Shown here piece by piece: positions 42,105 to 52,852 of a DNA stretch of 64,000 nucleotides. The notes under the pieces are model-generated. The model searched no databases. It saw nothing but the letters and a program-made list of their open reading frames with translations, and was not told where the DNA came from. Source of the stretch: Streptomyces tauricus (GTDB lineage: Bacteria > Actinomycetota > Actinomycetes > Streptomycetales > Streptomycetaceae). The translations under genes and the position numbers were made by a program. The stretch covers positions 1 through 64,000 of the forward strand of contig NZ_BMVY01000004.1 in NCBI RefSeq assembly GCF_014650955.1. Reading direction: 5' to 3'. Position 1 is the first letter of the stretch. Every line of letters starts with the position of its first letter.

Positions 42105-42968
42105 GTGCCGGGTGACCAGGTGACGCGGGGCGCAGACCGGGCCGTCGGCCTCGGCGCGGGTTCCGCGGCAGCCGCGGTCCGGGCCGTGACGTTCGCTCTC
42201 GTCGGCAGTGTGCTCGCGGCCGTCGGCCATCACGCGGTCGACGGCGGGCAGGTGCCGTGGCGGTTCGCGGCCGCCCTGGCCGTCGCGCAGTTCGCCGCCG
42301 TACGTCCCCTCGCCCGCCGCCGCCCCGGACTGCGCACGGTCGTCGGGTGCACGCTCGCCGCCCAGGGCGCGATGCACCTCGCGCTGGGCGAGGTCGCGGG
42401 CGTGACCCGTACGGGTACGGGCCACACCGGTACGGCTCACCTCGGCGGCGCGGGGCACACCGCGCACGCCGGTCACTTCGCGATGGCGACGGGTGACGGC
42501 GGACCCGCCTGGCAGCACGCCGCCGGGGCGATGACGGCCGTCCATGTCTGCGCCGCCCTCCTGGTCGCCTGGCTGCTCCACCGGGCCGACGCGGCGGTCA
42601 CGGCGGTGCTGCTCACCGGCCGTACGCTGCGCGCGCTCGCGGCGGCGGTACTGTCCCGGCTCCTGCCGGGCGGTGGGCCCACCGCCGCCCACGAGCCGCC
42701 GCCCGTACCGCTCACCGGTCCCTGCGACGGCCCGACGGGGACACGCACGACCACACTGGAACACACGCTGGTGCGCAGAGGACCCCCGGGACGTACGCCC
42801 GTCCCGCGCGTCCCCTTCACCCGGGTGAGGCCCCTGAGCCCCGCCCGGTTCTTCCACCAGCGAGGAGTCCCCCTGTGTCCCTGTCCGCGAAGTCCACGCC
42901 CCCGTCCGCGAAGTCCACGTCCACGCCCACGAAGTTCCCGTCCGCGAACCTTCGCCGTGCCGGGCTGA
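42105..42968 (+). CDS. His-rich membrane protein upstream of YcnI
   Basis: A roughly 287-residue membrane protein of uncertain start. Helices include VRAVTFALVGSVLAAVGHHA, FAAALAVAQFAAVRPLA, a third near GCTLAAQGAMHLALG, and MTAVHVCAALLVAWLLHRAD. Between the last two is a His-rich loop (TGHTGTAHLGGAG, HTAHAGHFAMATG), suggesting metal binding. The final 60 residues are Pro/Arg-rich and overlap the ycnI gene by 94 bp, so the true stop is real but that tail is poorly conserved-looking. Pairing with ycnI suggests copper handling. Function is unassigned. Confidence 0.6.
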   Translation: MPGDQVTRGADRAVGLGAGSAAAAVRAVTFALVGSVLAAVGHHAVDGGQVPWRFAAALAVAQFAAVRPLARRRPGLRTVVGCTLAAQGAMHLALGEVAGVTRTGTGHTGTAHLGGAGHTAHAGHFAMATGDGGPAWQHAAGAMTAVHVCAALLVAWLLHRADAAVTAVLLTGRTLRALAAAVLSRLLPGGGPTAAHEPPPVPLTGPCDGPTGTRTTTLEHTLVRRGPPGRTPVPRVPFTRVRPLSPARFFHQRGVPLCPCPRSPRPRPRSPRPRPRSSRPRTFAVPG

Positions 42969-43663
42969 CCGGTGCCGCCGCGCTGACGTCCGTCCTCGCG
43001 CTCGCGGGACCCGCCGCCGCGCACGCGGAGGTCGAGGCCGACAAGGCGCAGGCCCTCGCCGAGAACGTCACCCTCACCTTCGTCTCCGAGGCGGAGTCAG
43101 CCTCGGGGGGCTTCCGCGAGGTGCGGGTCGTCCTGCCCGAGGGGATCGCACCGGCCGACGTGTCCCTCGGCAAGGCGCCCAAGGGCTGGCGCCTCAAAGT
43201 CACCGACGACGGTTACGTGGTCGGCGGTCCGGCGCTCAAGACCGGTGTCGACGCCGAGTACCAGGTGCGGGTCCGCCAGCTCCCGGACGCCGACGAGGTG
43301 GCGTTCAAGACCGTGGAGACCTACAGCGACGGTGAGATCTCCCGCTGGATCGAGCTGCCGAAGGACGGGCAGGAGGCGGAGCAGCCCGCCCCGCTCCTGA
43401 AGCTGAAGGCCGCGGCACCGGGCGCGACCCCCGTCGCCCCCAGCCCGAGCGCGAGTCCGACACCCAGTCCGACGCCGTCGGCCGCCGCGTCGACCACCAC
43501 CGCGACCGCCGACGCGAGCACGGCCGCCGAGGCCGGGGAGAAGAAGGACGACGACGGCTCCTCCACGGGGCTGCTCGTCGGCGGCGCGATCGCCGCGGTA
43601 CTCGTCCTCGGCGGCGGGGCGTGGTGGCTGACGAAGCGCCGCGCCTCCGCCACCGGCGGCTGA
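42875..43663 (+). CDS. YcnI family (DUF1775) copper-binding surface protein
   Basis: A 262-residue exported protein. The signal peptide (GLTGAAALTSVLALAGPAAA) would leave mature N-terminal His-Ala-Glu. YcnI proteins bind copper through that free N-terminal His and a nearby acid. The DUF1775 domain (HAEVEADKAQALAENVTLTF, GFREVRVVLPEGIAPADVSL) is followed by a Pro/Ser/Thr spacer and a C-terminal membrane helix (GLLVGGAIAAVLVLGGGAWW) with a basic end. The GTG at 42875 gives a long, Ser/Thr/Lys-rich n-region, so a later start is possible. Confidence 0.88.
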   Translation: MSLSAKSTPPSAKSTSTPTKFPSANLRRAGLTGAAALTSVLALAGPAAAHAEVEADKAQALAENVTLTFVSEAESASGGFREVRVVLPEGIAPADVSLGKAPKGWRLKVTDDGYVVGGPALKTGVDAEYQVRVRQLPDADEVAFKTVETYSDGEISRWIELPKDGQEAEQPAPLLKLKAAAPGATPVAPSPSASPTPSPTPSAAASTTTATADASTAAEAGEKKDDDGSSTGLLVGGAIAAVLVLGGGAWWLTKRRASATGG

Positions 43664-43753
43664 CCCTCACCCGGCCCGTGGGACGCGCAACGCCCCACGG
43701 GCCGGGTGCTGGGCGGGCTTACGGACCGGCTCCCGGGTGGAGGCGGCGCGGCG

Positions 43754-44200
43754 TCAGGGGCGCGGCCAAGGGCGCTCGTCCAGGTTCTCGATGTCCGTGT
43801 TGAACCGCTTGAGGTACGCGGCGAAGGCGGCGACCTCCTCCGGTTCCCACCCTGCCATCACCCGTTCAAGCCCCTGGACGCTCTCCCGGCGGTGGGAGTC
43901 GAGCCGGCGCTCGCCCTCCGCGGTGATACGGAACTTGCGGGCGATGCCGCCGTCGGGGTCCGCGATGCGTTCGACGAGGTTGCCGCGCAGCATGGCCGCG
44001 GTCTGCCGGTTGAGCGTGGAGGCGTCCAGGCCGAAGGCGTCGCTGAGCTGCCCGATGGACATCGGGCCCTCCATCCGGATGCGGCTGAGCACGATGTACG
44101 CGCTGCGTTCGAGGCGACCGCCGGCCCGGGGCGAGTTCAGATAGAGGTGCCGCCCGAGCAGCATCGTCTCGAACTCGATCAAGTGTGTGGGCTTGTCCAT
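43754..44200 (-). CDS. MarR family transcriptional regulator
   Basis: A 148-residue winged-helix regulator. LEFETMLLGRHLYLN-like opening, AYIVLSRIRMEGPMSIGQLS, DAFGLDASTLNRQTAAML and the wing GGIARKFRITAEGERRLDSH define MarR. ATG at 44200 follows GGAAGGA. An in-frame ATG at 44278 would add a Gly/Ala tail. It is divergent from the response regulator, and a palindrome-rich AT stretch lies between (44286-44322). Confidence 0.9.
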   Translation of the reverse strand: MDKPTHLIEFETMLLGRHLYLNSPRAGGRLERSAYIVLSRIRMEGPMSIGQLSDAFGLDASTLNRQTAAMLRGNLVERIADPDGGIARKFRITAEGERRLDSHRRESVQGLERVMAGWEPEEVAAFAAYLKRFNTDIENLDERPWPRP

Positions 44201-44285
44201 GTCGGTCGCCGGTCCTTCCCCGGAGCTGGCTCTTGCCCCCACCTTGCGTCCGGTCCCGCGGTCAGGGGCATCAGACATGACATCA

Positions 44286-44322
44286 AATATGCATCCGACA
44301 CGTATTGTGCATGATGCATATT
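44286..44322. promoter_or_regulatory. AATATGCAT/ATGCATATT dyad, candidate MarR operator
   Basis: AATATGCAT (44286-44294) and ATGCATATT (44314-44322) are perfect inverted arms, and TGCATGATGCA (44308-44318) is a second, nested palindrome. This is the most AT-rich spot for several kb and lies between divergent genes, where MarR autoregulation is usual. Confidence 0.6.
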
Positions 44323-44424
44323 CGGCGCGGCGTGGCGCGGTGCGGCCGTCGCGGACGGACGGGCGGTCGCGCTCGACGCGACGCGCCGGACGGGCGAGGC
44401 GGACTAGGCGGACGAGGTGGACGA

Positions 44425-45177
44425 GTGGGCGAGGTGGACCCGGTGCGCGGAGCGGACGGTGCCGTCGGCGAGTACGTGACCGGCGCCGACGTGTCCGTCT
44501 CCGTGCCCGCGCGCGGGGCGGGGCAGCACCTGCTGGTCGTGGTCCACGATCCGGCGGTCGCCGACCTGCTGACGACCACGCTGGAGCTGGCGGACTACCG
44601 GGTGACCGTCGCGCGCACCGGCGCCCGGGGAATGCTGCGTCTGGCGGAGCGGCGCTTCGACCTGGTCCTCTTCGATGTGACGGTCCCGGACGTCGAGAGC
44701 CTGGGGGAGGGCCGCCGCTTCCGCCCGGCCGACCGGCCGCCGGTCCTCTTCCTCGCCCCGTACGAGACGTTGGGGGCGCTGGTGCCCGAACTGGGCCTGG
44801 GGCAGGCGGACTACGTCACCATGCCGTTCAGGGTCTCCGAAGTCCTCGCCAGGGTCCATGTGTTACTCCGCGGCCGTGAACCGGTGCACCAGGGGCCGTG
44901 CTACGGCGATCTCGTGCTCGACGACGCCACCTGCCAGGCCTGGCGCGGCCGGCGGGCGCTCGACCTCACCCCCGCCGAGTACCGGCTGCTGCGTCATCTG
45001 CTGGCCAACGCGGAACGCGTGCTGTCGAAGGAACAGATCTGCTTCCATGTCTGGGGAGAGACCCGGGCGGGCAACGCGATCGAGAAACTCGTCTCGCGTC
45101 TGCGCCAGAAGGTGGATCAGGAGCAGCCCTCGCTGATCCATACGCGCCGGGGCTTCGGCTACCGCCTCGGCCGCTGA
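44425..45177 (+). CDS. OmpR-type response regulator with atypical receiver
   Basis: About 250 residues: a receiver domain and a C-terminal winged helix (LDLTPAEYRLLRHLLANAER, ENRVLSKEQICFHVWGE-like, SLIHTRRGFGYRLGR). The phosphoryl-acceptor Asp is present in LVLFDVTVPD, but the acidic pair is reduced to HD in LLVVVHDPAVAD, the Thr/Ser position is Ala-Pro in VLFLAPYE, and the conserved Lys is Met in DYVTMPF. No kinase is adjacent. It probably works without normal phosphorylation. The start is uncertain: GTG 44425 is used, but the frame is open back to 44305. Confidence 0.82.
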   Translation: MGEVDPVRGADGAVGEYVTGADVSVSVPARGAGQHLLVVVHDPAVADLLTTTLELADYRVTVARTGARGMLRLAERRFDLVLFDVTVPDVESLGEGRRFRPADRPPVLFLAPYETLGALVPELGLGQADYVTMPFRVSEVLARVHVLLRGREPVHQGPCYGDLVLDDATCQAWRGRRALDLTPAEYRLLRHLLANAERVLSKEQICFHVWGETRAGNAIEKLVSRLRQKVDQEQPSLIHTRRGFGYRLGR

Positions 45178-45313
45178 GCCCCACTCCTCACCGTGGCGAG
45201 AGGTGTGATCCGGGTCACGTCAGCTTCCTGTCAGGTAACCGGCCGTGCGCGGTCAGTCCGCTCCGGTTGCATGTGATCACAGAGGTCGCCGTCCCCACAC
45301 CCGAAGGACAGGT

Positions 45314-47202
<1,889 letters not shown>

Positions 47203-47206
<4 letters not shown>

Positions 47207-48837
47207 GGGCGGGCCCCAGCCGGTACGACGACACCGGCGACCAGCGGGTGACGAGCCGCCGCTGGCACACCGACCGGCTGAACCCCCCGAACCGGCTGTG
47301 GGGTTCGAACGGCGTCACCTTCGGCCCCGACGGACGGCTGTACGTGGCACAGTTCCTGGCCGGCCGGATCAGCGCGGTCGACCCCGCCTCCGGGGACGTG
47401 GACGTCGTCGTGGAGCAGGACGGCCCGGTCCAGGCACCGGACGACCTCGCGTTCGGGGCGGACGGCTCCCTGTACATCGCCGATCTGACCCCGGGCCGCG
47501 TCTGGCGGCGTACCCCCGACGGCACGTACACCCTCGTGTCGGACCAGGTGCGGGTGCCCAACGGCATCACCTGCGTGGGCGACCGGCTCTTCGTCAACGA
47601 GATGAGGATGAACGGCCGTCTGCTCGAACTCTTCCCCGACGGCGGCGAACCGGTCGTCCTCACCGGCGGACTGGCCCTCGGCAACGCGATGCAGCTCGGC
47701 CCGGACGGCTTCCTCTACTACCCCCACATGATCGGCAACCAGGTCTGGCGGATCCCGCCCGACGGGGGCGTGCCCGAACTGTTCGCCGAGCACGTCGACG
47801 ACCCGGTCGCGGTCCGCTTCGACAAGGGAGGCGTCCTCGTCGTCCTCTCCCGCGGCCCGGCCGGCATCGTGACCCGGATCGACCTGGCCACCGGGGCGCG
47901 TACGGTCGTCGTCAGCGGAGTGGTCGGGCTGGACAACGCGGCCTTCGACGCGGAGAACCGTATGTACGTCTCCAGCTTCGGCAGCGGCGGCGTCACCGAG
48001 ATGCACGACGACGGCCGCACCCGGGAGATCGTCCCCCGGGGCCTCAGCGGTCCGTTCGGGGTCACGGTCGACCTCCGGGGCACGGTGTACGCGGCCGACC
48101 ACTACCGCCTCGCGAGCCCGGGCAACTCCGGGGAGGGCGACTCCAGCGGGGTGGTCACCCAGGAACTCCAGACCTTCGTGCACGGCATCACGGCCGACGA
48201 CGGACTCCTGCACTTCGCCTCCGAGTACGGCGACATCCGCACGTACGACCCCGTACGCAGGACCACCCGCGTACGGGTGCGGGGGCTCGACGAGCCCACC
48301 GGGATCGCGGTCGCCCCCGACGGGGCGCTCGTGGTCGCCGAGACGGGCGCGGGCCGCGTCGTACGCATCGACGGCACGGACGCGACGAACGTACTGGCCG
48401 AAGGGCTACGGCATCCCGTGGACGTCGCCTTCGACGCCGAGGGCCGCTGTTTCGTCAGCGACGACCGGCTCGGGGCGGTGCTGCGGATCGACGACGGCGA
48501 GGCGGTGACCGTGGCCGAGGGACTGGGCGCGCCGCAGGGCCTCACCGTGCGCGGCGACGAGTTGTTCACGGTGGACACGCGGGACCGGTGCCTGCGGGCG
48601 GTCTCGCTCAGCACGGGGGAGAGCCGGATCGACGCCGAGAACCTTCCGGTCGGTCTGCCGCCGGGCATCACCCGCGCCGACCCCGCGCTGTTCGCCGAGG
48701 GCATGCCGGGCTCGCCCCGCGCGTTCGCCGGTCTCGCCGTGGCCCCGGACGGCACCCTCCTCGTCGCGGCGAACGGCGAGGGCAGCGTGCTGCGGCTGAC
48801 CGCCGCCGGCGGCCAGAGGGCCGAGCGGACGTCGTAG
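47203..48837 (+). CDS. SMP-30/gluconolactonase-like beta-propeller protein (probable lactonase or esterase)
   Basis: A 544-residue cytoplasmic beta-propeller, about twice the length of a single SMP-30 domain. Blade motifs recur: GVTFGPDGRLYVAQFLAGRI, LAFGADGSLYIADLTPGRVW, MQLGPDGFLYYPHMIGNQVW and, in the second half, IAVAPDGALVVAETGAGRVV and LAVAPDGTLLVAANGEGSVL. The two halves suggest two fused propellers. The ATG overlaps the monooxygenase stop by ATGA, so the pair are made together. A lactonase or esterase would hydrolyse the monooxygenase product. That role is inferred. Confidence 0.82.
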
Positions 48838-48982
48838 AGCCCGCCGGGCCCGCCCGGCGAGGTCGGAGGAAGCACTGTCAGTGGCATCGGCGATACTTCA
48901 TCGAAGCCTTCACCACCCCGCGTGAGACGTCGGTCGAGTGCGGACCGGGGAAGAGGGAGCCGACCGTTCCAGGGGGAGTACC

Positions 48983-50767
48983 GTGCCGCAGTCCCAGCCG
49001 CCCGGCCCGGCAGCCACACCGTCGTGGCGGCTGCTCCTCGCCTATGTACGCCCGTACCGCTGGACGCTGCTGCTCGGCGCCGTGCTGTCGTTGCTCACCG
49101 GGGCCGCCGGGCTCGCGCTGCCGCTGGTGGCCAGGACGCTGATCGACGACCTGGGGCACGACCGGGCCATCACCGGCGCGCTGCTGGCCATGTCGGCGCT
49201 CGTCGTCGCCAACGCCGCGATCGGCGCGCTGGGTTCGTACGTGCTGCGGTACACCGCCGAGTCCGTCGTGCTCGGCGCGCGGCGGGGGCTCGTCTCGCAT
49301 CTGCTGCGGCTGCGGATATCCGCCGTCGACAAGAGCGAGCCCGGGGACCTGATGGCCCGGATCACCTCGGACACCACCCTGCTGCGGGAGGTCACCACCG
49401 ACTCGCTGGTGGGGCTCGGCACGGGCGGCCTCACCCTGCTCGCCACGCTGGTGATGATGGGGTTCGTCGACCCGGTGCTGACGGCCGTCACCCTGGGTGT
49501 GGTCCTGGGCGCGGGCACCGTGATCGGCGTGATCGTGCCGCGCATCAACCGGGCCAGCAGGCGGGCCCAGGACGCGGTCGGGGCGATGGGCGCCTCACTG
49601 GAGCGGACCCTGGGCGCGCTGCGGACCATCAAGGCCTCCGGCGCCGAGCACCGCGAGGAGCGGATCGTGCACGCGGCGGCCGAGGAGTCCTGGCGGCAGA
49701 GCGTCCGGGCCGCCAAGTGGTCGGCGCTGGCGGGGAACACGGCCGGACTCTCGATGCAGATCGCGTTCATCACCGTCCTCGCCGTGGGCGGAGCGCGGGT
49801 CGCGACCGGCGCCGTCGACATCGGCACACTCGTCGCCTTCCTGCTGTACGTCTTCTACTTGATGTCGCCGATCCAGCAGGTCGTCGGAGCGGTCGCCCAG
49901 TACCAGACCGGCTCGGCCGCCCTGGCCCGTATCGAGGAGGCGCGCCGGCTGCCCGCCGAACCGACCGGCGAGCCCGCGCCCCTGCCCGGCCCCGGCGCCG
50001 AACCGGCCTCCATAGCCTTCGACGACGTCCGCTTCCGGTACGCCGAGGACCTGCCGTACGTGCACCACGGCGTGACCTTCGCCGTACCCCCGCGCGGCAT
50101 GACCGCCTTCGTGGGACCTTCGGGCGCGGGCAAGACCACCGTGTTCTCGCTCATCGAGCGGTTCTACGACCCCGACCGGGGGACCATCGCGCTGGACGGC
50201 CGCGACCTCACCGACTGGGACGTCTCCGGGCTCCGGTCGGCCATCGGCTATGTCGAACAGGACGCGCCCGTCCTCTCCGGCAGCCTCCGCGACAACCTCC
50301 TGCTCGGCAACCCCGACGCCGACGACGACGAACTGCTCCGCGCGCTCAGGACCACCCGGCTCGACACCCTCGTCGAGAAGCTGCCGAAGGGCGTGGACAC
50401 GCTCGTCGGCCACCGCGGCACCAAGCTCTCCGGCGGCGAGCGCCAGCGCGTCGCCATCGCCCGCGCCCTGCTGCGACGGCCCCGGCTGCTGCTCCTCGAC
50501 GAGGCCACCAGCCAGCTCGACGCCGTCAACGAGGCCGCGCTGCGCGACACGGTCGCCGATGTCGCCCGTACGACCACGGTCCTGGTGGTCGCCCACCGGC
50601 TGTCCACCGTCACCATGGCCGATCGCATCGTCGTCATGGACGCCGGGCGGGTACGGGCCGTGGGCACCCACCGCGAACTCGTCGAGGGCGACCCGCTGTA
50701 CGCCGAACTCGCCGCGACCCAGTTCCTCGCGGCCGACGACGACGCCCGCGCTCCGGAGAGCGTCTGA
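48983..50767 (+). CDS. ABC exporter half-transporter (permease plus ATPase)
   Basis: A 594-residue type IV ABC exporter. Six helices occupy about residues 20-310 ([40 protein letters not shown]). The ATPase has Walker [18 protein letters not shown]-loop [20 protein letters not shown], signature [15 protein letters not shown] and Walker [16 protein letters not shown]. It should act as a homodimer exporting a lipid, drug or peptide. AGGGGGAG precedes GTG 48983. It follows the lactonase gene by 145 bp, so it may be co-transcribed and export that pathway's product. Confidence 0.93.
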   Translation: MPQSQPPGPAATPSWRLLLAYVRPYRWTLLLGAVLSLLTGAAGLALPLVARTLIDDLGHDRAITGALLAMSALVVANAAIGALGSYVLRYTAESVVLGARRGLVSHLLRLRISAVDKSEPGDLMARITSDTTLLREVTTDSLVGLGTGGLTLLATLVMMGFVDPVLTAVTLGVVLGAGTVIGVIVPRINRASRRAQDAVGAMGASLERTLGALRTIKASGAEHREERIVHAAAEESWRQSVRAAKWSALAGNTAGLSMQIAFITVLAVGGARVATGAVDIGTLVAFLLYVFYLMSPIQQVVGAVAQYQTGSAALARIEEARRLPAEPTGEPAPLPGPGAEPASIAFDDVRFRYAEDLPYVHHGVTFAVPPRGMTAFVGPSGAGKTTVFSLIERFYDPDRGTIALDGRDLTDWDVSGLRSAIGYVEQDAPVLSGSLRDNLLLGNPDADDDELLRALRTTRLDTLVEKLPKGVDTLVGHRGTKLSGGERQRVAIARALLRRPRLLLLDEATSQLDAVNEAALRDTVADVARTTTVLVVAHRLSTVTMADRIVVMDAGRVRAVGTHRELVEGDPLYAELAATQFLAADDDARAPESV

Positions 50768-50822
50768 GGGCCACCGCGACTCCCGGGCTCCGTCCGGCGT
50801 TCGGCACCGGGCCGGGATCCAC

Positions 50823-51833
50823 CTAGGCCACCGTGAGCACGATCTTGCCGCGGATGTGTCCTCGGGCGGCGCGTTCGTGTGCGGCCCGGGCGTCCGCGAG
50901 GGCGAACGTGCTGTCGATCGCGACGCGCACCGTGCCCGCGTCGAGGAGCCTGCCCAGTTCGGCGAGCTGTGCGCTGTCCGAGCGGACCTGAGCGGTCGAG
51001 ACCGTGACGCCCAGCTTCGCGATCTCCTCGTCGTCGAACTCGCCGAGGAACACCGGGAAGAGAGCCCCACCGCGCTTGAGGGTGCGCAGGAAACGGCTGC
51101 TGTGGGGACCGCCGACGGTGTCGAGCACGAGGTCGGCGTCGTGGACGAGTTCCTCGGGACGACTCCTCGTGTAGTCGATGAACCGATCGGCGCCGAGCCC
51201 GCTCAGGAACGACTCGTGGCCGCCCGACGCCACCGCGACGACCTGCGCCCCCTTCCATTTCGCCAGCTGCACCGCGAGGTGCCCGACACCGCCCGCGGCG
51301 CCGTTGACGAGCACGGTCGTGCCGACGCCGAGTGCCGTCGGACGATGCCGGGCCTCCTGGAAGGGCGACGGATGATCGTGACCGACCTCGATCAGGAACT
51401 GCCATGCCGTCAGCCCGGCCATGGGCGCCCCGGCGGCGTGCACATGGTCGACGCCGGCCGGTTTGCGCGCGAGGTCCGACGCACGGGCGGCCACGTACTC
51501 GGCGTACGCGCTGCCGTCGAAGCCGGGGAACCGCAGCAGCCCGAACACCTCGTCCCCCACGGCGAGGCCGTCGACGTCCGGGGCGACGGCTTCGACGACG
51601 CCCGAGACGTCCGTTCCCGGGATCACCGGCAGGCTGATCGTCGAGTCCGGCTCCCCGGGCACGCTGGTCAGTCCGCCGCGCAGATACCAGTCCGGCGGAT
51701 TGACGCCGACCGCGTGCACGCGGACGAGCACCTCGCCCGGCCCCGGCTCGGGAACCGGCACCTCGTCGTAGCGCAGCACCTCGGGGCCGCCGTGCTCATG
51801 CAGTCGGATCGCCCTCATCGTCTCCGTAGGCAT
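50823..51833 (-). CDS. NADP-dependent zinc-free MDR oxidoreductase (quinone reductase-like)
   Basis: A 336-residue medium-chain dehydrogenase/reductase. LHEHGGPEVLRYDEVPVPEP and VRVHAVGVNPPDWYLRGG open the catalytic domain. The nucleotide motif is VLVNGAAGGVGHLAVQLAKW, and the cysteine zinc ligands of alcohol dehydrogenases are missing, as in quinone oxidoreductases. An insertion (DHPSPFQEARHRPT) precedes the cofactor domain. AGGAG lies 7 bases before ATG 51833. It is divergent from a TetR gene, with direct repeats between them. Confidence 0.9.
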   Translation of the reverse strand: MPTETMRAIRLHEHGGPEVLRYDEVPVPEPGPGEVLVRVHAVGVNPPDWYLRGGLTSVPGEPDSTISLPVIPGTDVSGVVEAVAPDVDGLAVGDEVFGLLRFPGFDGSAYAEYVAARASDLARKPAGVDHVHAAGAPMAGLTAWQFLIEVGHDHPSPFQEARHRPTALGVGTTVLVNGAAGGVGHLAVQLAKWKGAQVVAVASGGHESFLSGLGADRFIDYTRSRPEELVHDADLVLDTVGGPHSSRFLRTLKRGGALFPVFLGEFDDEEIAKLGVTVSTAQVRSDSAQLAELGRLLDAGTVRVAIDSTFALADARAAHERAARGHIRGKIVLTVA

Positions 51834-51870
51834 CGTTTTCTCCTGTCCGCACCGCGGGATAGACTTATCC

Positions 51871-51930
51871 GGACCAGCGATCCACATAACTGGACCACTG
51901 ATCCGAATATATGGACCACTGATCCGGATA
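51871..51930. promoter_or_regulatory. three 21-bp-spaced direct repeats between MDR and TetR genes
   Basis: GGACCAGCGATCC (51871), GGACCACTGATCC (51892) and GGACCACTGATCC (51913) recur at an exact 21-bp period, two helical turns. The outer edges TATCCGG (51867-51873) and CCGGATA (51924-51930) are inverted. Each unit also has a GGAnC..GATCC inverted element. This is the probable operator of the adjacent TetR regulator. Confidence 0.7.
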
Positions 51931-51944
51931 GTCAAGGGGGACAG

Positions 51945-52526
51945 GTGCGGGCCGACGCCAGGAAGAACCGCGACCATGTGCTCGCCGTGGCGGGCGCCGC
52001 CATCGCCGAGCACGGCGTCGACGTATCGCTGCGCGACATCGCGCGCAGGGCCGACGTCGGGCTCGCGACGCTGCTCCGGCACTTCCCGACCCGCGAGGCG
52101 CTGCTCGAAGCCCTGCTCCACACCAGCTTCGACGAGCTGACCGCGAAGGCGGACGCCCTCGAAACGTCGGGCTCGCCCGAGGACGCCCTCGTGTCGTGGC
52201 TGCGCGACTGCGTCGGGTGGACCACCGAGTACCGGGGTGTGACCGTGCTGATGACGGCCGCCATCGAGGACACCGAGTCCGCGCTCCACGCCTCGTGCGT
52301 CACCCTGCGCGCGGCCGGCGCGCGGCTCCTCACCCGCGCCCAGGCCGTGGGCGCGGCGCGCGGCGACATCGACGGCACCGATCTGTTCGCGCTGATCGCG
52401 GCCCTCGCCTGGCTCGGCGACCAGCCCTCGCTGGCGTCACGCGCCGATCACCTCTTCGACGTGGTCGCGAGCGCGATCCTGACCGGGGCGACGGCGAGCG
52501 GCGGCGGCGCGGAGGGCAGTCCCTAG
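51945..52526 (+). CDS. TetR family transcriptional regulator
   Basis: A 193-residue regulator. The DNA-binding domain (VRADARKNRDHVLAVAGAAI, VSLRDIARRADVGLATLLRH, FPTREALLEALLH) is followed by a C-terminal domain of the SbtR/TetR_C type (VSWLRDCVGWTTEYRGVTVL). AAGGGGG precedes GTG 51945. It is divergent from the MDR reductase and presumably represses it through the 21-bp repeats. The frame is open far upstream, but that is the shadow of the ABC exporter gene. Confidence 0.9.
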   Translation: MRADARKNRDHVLAVAGAAIAEHGVDVSLRDIARRADVGLATLLRHFPTREALLEALLHTSFDELTAKADALETSGSPEDALVSWLRDCVGWTTEYRGVTVLMTAAIEDTESALHASCVTLRAAGARLLTRAQAVGAARGDIDGTDLFALIAALAWLGDQPSLASRADHLFDVVASAILTGATASGGGAEGSP

Positions 52527-52852
52527 GGGTCCGCCAGGGGTCCCGGCCATGGATCGAGGGTTTTCCCCGTATCGGGGGGCGGGCATGCCGCCTATCGTCG
52601 TACGAGCCACATCCGAACCGTGGGTAACACCGTGGACGGTCGCCGCGCACGGCCGGTGGACGGCTGACCGGGAACCGAGGATCACCGAGGACCACCCCCC
52701 ACAGGGTGGGGCCGAAAGGCCCCGCGGGGGCGGCCGACGCGAGCGGGTGTCGGCCGCCCCCGCCTTTCGTCGTGCGGCCCGATACTTTCGGCGGCGCCTT
52801 TTCTCCCGCTGCGGGATGGTGCAACCGACACCCCACGGGACAGGATGCCCGG
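52527..52852. other. 326-bp gene-free region with tandem hairpins
   Basis: Beyond the TetR stop there is no gene until AIM24. Three stems follow each other: CCACCC/GGGTGG (about 52692-52710), GGGGCC-GAAA-GGCCCC (52708-52723) and a 15-bp perfect stem GCGGGGGCGGCCGAC/GTCGGCCGCCCCCGC (52724-52738 and 52749-52763) followed by CTTTCGT. The last is a good terminator; the set could also be a structured RNA leader. Confidence 0.55.
52724..52763 (+). terminator. 15-bp terminator-like hairpin before AIM24
   Basis: Perfect 15-bp arms (52724-52738 and 52749-52763) close a 10-base loop and are followed by a short pyrimidine run. It could end the TetR transcript, or affect AIM24 expression because it lies 90 bp before that start. 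Confidence 0.6.

Noticed and set aside
44305..44424. ATG codons at 44311 and 44314 as starts for the response regulator
   Set aside because: They lie inside the candidate MarR operator, and the added residues (Gly/Arg-rich) look non-coding.
50250..51944. Upstream extension of the TetR frame (51945) through the MDR region
   Set aside because: It overlaps real genes in other frames and carries no conserved sequence. GTG 51945 has its own ribosome-binding site.
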